From: Comamonas sp. GB3 AK4-5
Lineage (GTDB): Bacteria > Pseudomonadota > Gammaproteobacteria > Burkholderiales > Burkholderiaceae_C
Reading direction: 5' to 3'
DNA length: 64,000 bases
Assembly (NCBI RefSeq): GCF_041320665.1
Contig: NZ_CP166730.1
Coordinates: 806,001 to 870,000 of the forward strand
Position 1 is the first letter of the stretch. Every line of letters starts with the position of its first letter. The translations under genes were made by a program, and so were the position numbers. A model generated the notes under the pieces. The model made no database searches. It worked only from the letters and a program-made list of their open reading frames with translations, and was not told the origin of the DNA. This document shows positions 60,363 to 64,000 of the stretch, piece by piece.

Positions 60363-61429
60363 CGTGTGCGTGTCCTGAGAATCAAGATGAAGAACAAAGG
60401 CACGCCCACCAGCGAGGTGACGATCCCGATCGGCAGCGTTTGCCCGGGCAACAGGGATTTGCTCAGCACGGAAGCGGCCGACAGCATGGCCGCCCCGCAC
60501 AGGGCAGAGGCCGGGAGCAGATAGCGCTGATCCTCCCCTATCAGCATGCGCGCGACATGGGGCCCCACCAAACCGACAAAGCCTATGGTGCCCACAAAGG
60601 ACACGCACACGGATGCCAGCAGACTCCCCAGCAAAATGCCACGCAGGCGCAGGCGGTCGACGGGAACGCCCAGGCTGCTGGCGCGGGCTTCTCCCAGGCG
60701 CAAAGCGGTCATGGCCCATGCCTGTTTGGCGAAAGCCATCCATACCACCACAAGGACGGTACTCATGATGCCGAGCTTGAGCCAGTTGCTGCGTGAGAGG
60801 CTGCCCATGGTCCAGAAGACCACGGCAGACAGCGCCTGGTCCGGCGCCACATATTGCAGGGCCTCCAGCAATGCGCCAAAGGTAAAGACCAGGGTGGTTC
60901 CCAGCAGCACAATCATTTCGGTGCTGATGCCGCGGCGCCGGCTCATGCGGTGAATGAAAAGCGCTGCAGCCATGGACACCAGAAAGGCGTTGGCAGGAAT
61001 GGCAAAAGCCACGGCCGCCGCAGGCAGAATGCTCACGCCCAGCACCAGCCCTATGGCTGCGCCAAAGCTTGCGGCTGCGGAAAGGCCCAAGGTGAAAGGG
61101 CTGGCCAGCGGGTTGTTCAGCACCGTCTGCATTTGCACGCCTGCAATCGCCAGGCTGGCGCCGACCACCAGAGCCGAAAGTGCCACGGGGAGCCGGATAT
61201 CCCACAGGATGACGTGAATGGCGGGTGCCGCGTTGCTGTCCCAAAGCGCGCGCAATATCTGGTCTGGTGCGTACAAGGCTTGGCCCAGTGACAGGTCAAG
61301 CACAAAACAGGCGATGGTGAGTAGCGCCATCACCCACAGCATGAGGCTGCGTTTGCGCGAAAGCCGCTGATAGAAATGCCGGCCGTTCTCGAGCATCGAG
61401 GGGTCGGCATGCGAAGAAGTCGAGGTCAT
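60359..61429 (-). CDS. ABC transporter permease, FecCD family
   Basis: The 356-residue inner-membrane protein has about nine or ten hydrophobic segments and FecCD motifs (DIRLPVALSALVVGASLAIA, ASPFTLGLSAAASFGAAIGL, GTIGFVGLVGPHVARML). It moves a siderophore, heme or cobalamin across the inner membrane. Start ATG 61429 overlaps the binding-protein stop. Confidence 0.92.
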   Translation of the reverse strand: MTSTSSHADPSMLENGRHFYQRLSRKRSLMLWVMALLTIACFVLDLSLGQALYAPDQILRALWDSNAAPAIHVILWDIRLPVALSALVVGASLAIAGVQMQTVLNNPLASPFTLGLSAAASFGAAIGLVLGVSILPAAAVAFAIPANAFLVSMAAALFIHRMSRRRGISTEMIVLLGTTLVFTFGALLEALQYVAPDQALSAVVFWTMGSLSRSNWLKLGIMSTVLVVVWMAFAKQAWAMTALRLGEARASSLGVPVDRLRLRGILLGSLLASVCVSFVGTIGFVGLVGPHVARMLIGEDQRYLLPASALCGAAMLSAASVLSKSLLPGQTLPIGIVTSLVGVPLFFILILRTRTR

Positions 61430-62583
61430 GTGGATGGGTTCAGACTGAGCCAATAGCCGGGTTGGTAGGGGATGGGGAGAAAGCGCTGGTGCAGTTCGCG
61501 GAAGGTGGCGTCCGGATCCAGATCGTGAAAAAGATCGGGATGCAGCCACTTGGCAATCTGCTGCAGCGCGATGAAGTAATAGGGGTTGTCGTAAAACGGA
61601 TGCCAGATGGCGTGGATCCGCCCTGCTTTCACGGCGCGCAGCGAGCGATAGGCCGGTCTGTTCATCAGGCGCCGCAGGCTGGCCAGGCCTGCGGCGGGGT
61701 CAGAGCCGGGGCCCAGATCCACCCAGTCGCCCACGGGCGAATACAGCTTCCAGTTGGCGCCGGTGACCAAGATCACATCCGGGTCGGCTGCAATCACTTG
61801 CTCGGGATGCAGCGTGCCGAAGGTCCCGTGCAGCACCTGGCTACCCAGGTTGGTTCCACCTGCTGCGGCCACGAGCTCACCGAAATTCCCATTCCCATAG
61901 GAAAGACAGCAATCGTCATAAAGCCCGGCCGCTCTTTCCAGCATCACCAGGGGCCTGTGCCCCAGGTTTTGCAGCCGCTGTGTGACGCGCAGCGTTTGTG
62001 CATGCCGAAAGCGCAAAAAGTCCGCGGCCCGGTCCGGGCGACCCATGATCTGCCCCATGATTTCGATGCTGCGCGTGGTGTTCTCGAACATGCGGGTGCG
62101 GAAGTCGACGAAGACCACCGGAACGCCCACCTGCGACAGTCGCACCAGCAGACCGGAGGACTCCGCTGCCGACCTGGAGCTCAGATTGAGGACCACCACA
62201 TCGGGCTCCAACGAAATCGCCAGCTCGATATCGATGGCACCCACGGTCGAGCCCCGAAAGGTTGGTATGCGGTCGATGGCGGGGAATTTCTGGCGATACG
62301 CCATATAGCCGCCCAGGTCGGCAGAGCGGAAGTTGTCCCCCCAGCCCACCACGGAGCCGAAGGGATCGCTGTTGCCAAGCAGTGCCACCACATACGCGAG
62401 TGGCCCGTCGCCCAGCACCACACGCCGTGCGGGCGTGCGGAGCTTCAACACCCTGCCGGTGATGTCGGTCACGCTGGCTATCTGTTCGCCAGCGTGCGCA
62501 GGCGCAACGCCGGCCAGAGTGGTCAGCCCCGCAGCCCATGCGCCTTGCAGCAGCACCCTGCGGAGATTGCGGGTGCCCGGCAT
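61426..62583 (-). CDS. Periplasmic iron-complex binding protein
   Basis: The 385-residue product has a signal sequence with an N-terminal double arginine (RNLRRVLLQGAWAAGLTTLA), then the FepB/BtuF fold: PARRVVLGDGPLAYVVALLG, SLEPDVVVLNLSS and ADPDVILVTGANW. It hands the ligand to the permease. The start ATG overlaps the receptor stop codon by one base, so the whole operon is translationally coupled. Confidence 0.88.
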   Translation of the reverse strand: MPGTRNLRRVLLQGAWAAGLTTLAGVAPAHAGEQIASVTDITGRVLKLRTPARRVVLGDGPLAYVVALLGNSDPFGSVVGWGDNFRSADLGGYMAYRQKFPAIDRIPTFRGSTVGAIDIELAISLEPDVVVLNLSSRSAAESSGLLVRLSQVGVPVVFVDFRTRMFENTTRSIEIMGQIMGRPDRAADFLRFRHAQTLRVTQRLQNLGHRPLVMLERAAGLYDDCCLSYGNGNFGELVAAAGGTNLGSQVLHGTFGTLHPEQVIAADPDVILVTGANWKLYSPVGDWVDLGPGSDPAAGLASLRRLMNRPAYRSLRAVKAGRIHAIWHPFYDNPYYFIALQQIAKWLHPDLFHDLDPDATFRELHQRFLPIPYQPGYWLSLNPST

Positions 62584-64000
62584 CACCAGCGGAACCTGGC
62601 GGTGGCCGTGATCGTGCGGTCTTGTCCGATGAAGCAGGACGACTGCGAGCCGCAGCTGGCGATGTACTGTTTGTTGCCCAGATTGCTGACATTGACGGCA
62701 AGCGATGCGCCATGGAGGTCACGGCTGAGGCGTCCCAGGTCGTAGCTCAGGGCCAGATCAACGAGCGTGGCCGAGGGCACGGTGAAGGTGTTCATCGGGT
62801 TGCCGAAGCTGCTGCCCAGGTAGCGGGCGCCGGCACCCACGCGCAGGCCGCTCAGCCAGCCCGATGCAATGCGGTAGTCCAGCCATAAGGAGCCGCTGTT
62901 TCTGGGTGTCTGGGCCTGGCTTTTCCCCTGGTAGTTGGCATCGCTGACCAGCACATTCTCGAGATAGGAATAGCTCGCCAGCAAGTTCAGATTGCGGACG
63001 ATTTCCGCACTGGCCTGCAGATCCAGCCCGCGTGAGCGCACTTCGCCGGACTGTGTCCAAAAGCCCAGATTGCGCGTATCCGCCGTCTTGACGTTGGTCT
63101 GGTTGATCTGGAACACGGCTGCCGAGAGCAAGGTCTTGGAGCCGGCCGGGTGGTATTTCACACCGGCTTCGTACTGCTTGGTCTCGGTGGGCGCAAAGGC
63201 TCGGCCATGGAAGTCGTTGCCCAGCACGGGGTCGAACGAGGTGGCGTAACTCAGGTAGGGCGCCACGCCGTTGTCAAACACATAGTTCAGCCCCACGCGG
63301 CCACTCCACTTATTGTCTTTTTGCTGGCTGTAGTTCCACTTGGGCGAGTAGCTGCGGGACTGGTCGTCGGTCTTGGACCAGTCGTGGCGGGCATTGAGGG
63401 TCAGGCGCCAGCGCTCATAGGCCATCTGATCCTGGGCATAAATGCCGATACGGTCGAACTGCTGGCGCACGTTGTACGGCGTCGTGGCCATGCTGCTGCT
63501 GAAGTCCGGCACCGCAATGGGGCGGTAATTGGTCGGGTCATAGGGGTCAAAGGCCACCGGGTCCATGCGATAGGAATCGCTGCGCATGGAGCCTCTTGCG
63601 TAATCCATGCCCGCCAGCAAGGTGTGGCGGGTGCTGCCCAGGTCGATGCTCTTGGTGACGTGGTTGTCCGTGGCGAAGGTATTGGAGCTGGCCGGCGCCA
63701 GCCCATAGGTGCCCTGCAGCCACAAATGCCCGCCACGGTTCTCGTACGCATAAATGGATGTGCGCTGGATGTCCGAGTTGATGTACATGTAGCGGGAATT
63801 GCTGGTGAACTTCCAGCCATTGCCGAACTGGTGCTCGAACAGCGAGCTGATCGAGTTCTGCTTGCGGCTCGAATCCTGAAAACCCATGTCGGTGTAATTG
63901 CGCCGGAGGTTGATTTTCGGGAAAGGGCTGTTGTCCAGGCCCACGGCTGCAGCGGGCAGGCTGTTGTAGTCCGGGATTTCGGGCTCGCGTGAGTGGGTGG
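62583..64000 (-). CDS. TonB-dependent siderophore receptor, N-terminus outside window
   Basis: The frame is open to the window edge; about 470 residues of the C-terminal beta-barrel are present (LLAGMDYARGSMRSDSYRMD, RIGIYAQDQMAYERWRLTLN, YEAGVKYHPAGSKTLLSAAV, final ARFRW). The pattern is that of FhuA/FoxA-type ferri-siderophore receptors. The plug domain and signal peptide lie upstream of the window. It heads the operon with binding protein, permease, ATPase and the FGE-like protein. Confidence 0.92.
   Translation of the reverse strand, partial: THSREPEIPDYNSLPAAAVGLDNSPFPKINLRRNYTDMGFQDSSRKQNSISSLFEHQFGNGWKFTSNSRYMYINSDIQRTSIYAYENRGGHLWLQGTYGLAPASSNTFATDNHVTKSIDLGSTRHTLLAGMDYARGSMRSDSYRMDPVAFDPYDPTNYRPIAVPDFSSSMATTPYNVRQQFDRIGIYAQDQMAYERWRLTLNARHDWSKTDDQSRSYSPKWNYSQQKDNKWSGRVGLNYVFDNGVAPYLSYATSFDPVLGNDFHGRAFAPTETKQYEAGVKYHPAGSKTLLSAAVFQINQTNVKTADTRNLGFWTQSGEVRSRGLDLQASAEIVRNLNLLASYSYLENVLVSDANYQGKSQAQTPRNSGSLWLDYRIASGWLSGLRVGAGARYLGSSFGNPMNTFTVPSATLVDLALSYDLGRLSRDLHGASLAVNVSNLGNKQYIASCGSQSSCFIGQDRTITATARFRW

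Overview
The window is high-GC DNA from a betaproteobacterium, most likely Comamonas or a close relative in the Comamonadaceae. The evidence is an Omp32-type porin, paired cyanophycin synthetase genes with their ABC/DUF1854 partners, and short intergenic repeats that I associate with this family. No rRNA, tRNA, CRISPR array or intact transposase was seen.

Region 1 (1-2.6 kb) is ordinary chromosome: the 3' end of a LysR regulator gene, an HPP/CBS membrane protein gene and a small unknown gene. Region 2 (2.63-19.15 kb) is the most striking part. It is a compact phage-derived locus with a CI/S24-type repressor, a divergent zinc-cluster protein resembling a Q antiterminator, a strong late promoter followed by an intrinsic terminator, a complete lambda/siphovirus-type tail module (tail completion, terminator, tube, G/GT frameshift chaperones, tape measure, M-, L-, K- and J-like proteins, DUF4376 chaperone) and a lysis cassette (holin, endolysin, Rz with nested Rz1). 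There is no integrase, replication gene, terminase, portal, protease or capsid gene. I read this as an F-type (flexible, non-contractile) phage-tail-like bacteriocin, or tailocin.

Region 3 (19.3-31 kb) holds leuA with a structured leader, an AraC regulator, a DHFR-like/TetR pair behind a near-perfect palindromic operator, creA, a LysE exporter, and an unexplained four-gene operon. That operon encodes two paralogous acyl-CoA-dehydrogenase-like flavoproteins, a cytosolic PhnD-like binding protein and a TusA-like/ferritin-like diiron fusion. An Lrp regulator with a divergent EamA exporter follows. Region 4 (31-39 kb) is a cyanophycin locus: cphA, a second synthetase with a destroyed C-terminal P-loop, and the divergent ABC transporter plus DUF1854 gene.

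Region 5 (39-48.4 kb) carries small metabolic and regulatory genes (EF-hand protein, 5'-nucleotidase, GST, WYL regulator with a luciferase-like oxidoreductase, cobS-cobC) and ends with ilvA. It also holds several dispersed repeats and a roughly 0.3 kb element with terminal inverted repeats. Upstream of ilvA is a promoter-leader-terminator unit that is either an attenuator or a small RNA. Region 6 (48.8-64 kb) has an OsmC gene, two porins (one with a large alanine-rich insertion), an RpiR regulator divergent from tal-pgi, an MFS efflux gene with divergent TetR and shared operator, and a translationally coupled iron/siderophore uptake operon (TonB receptor, binding protein, permease, ATPase) that ends in an FGE-sulfatase-like protein.
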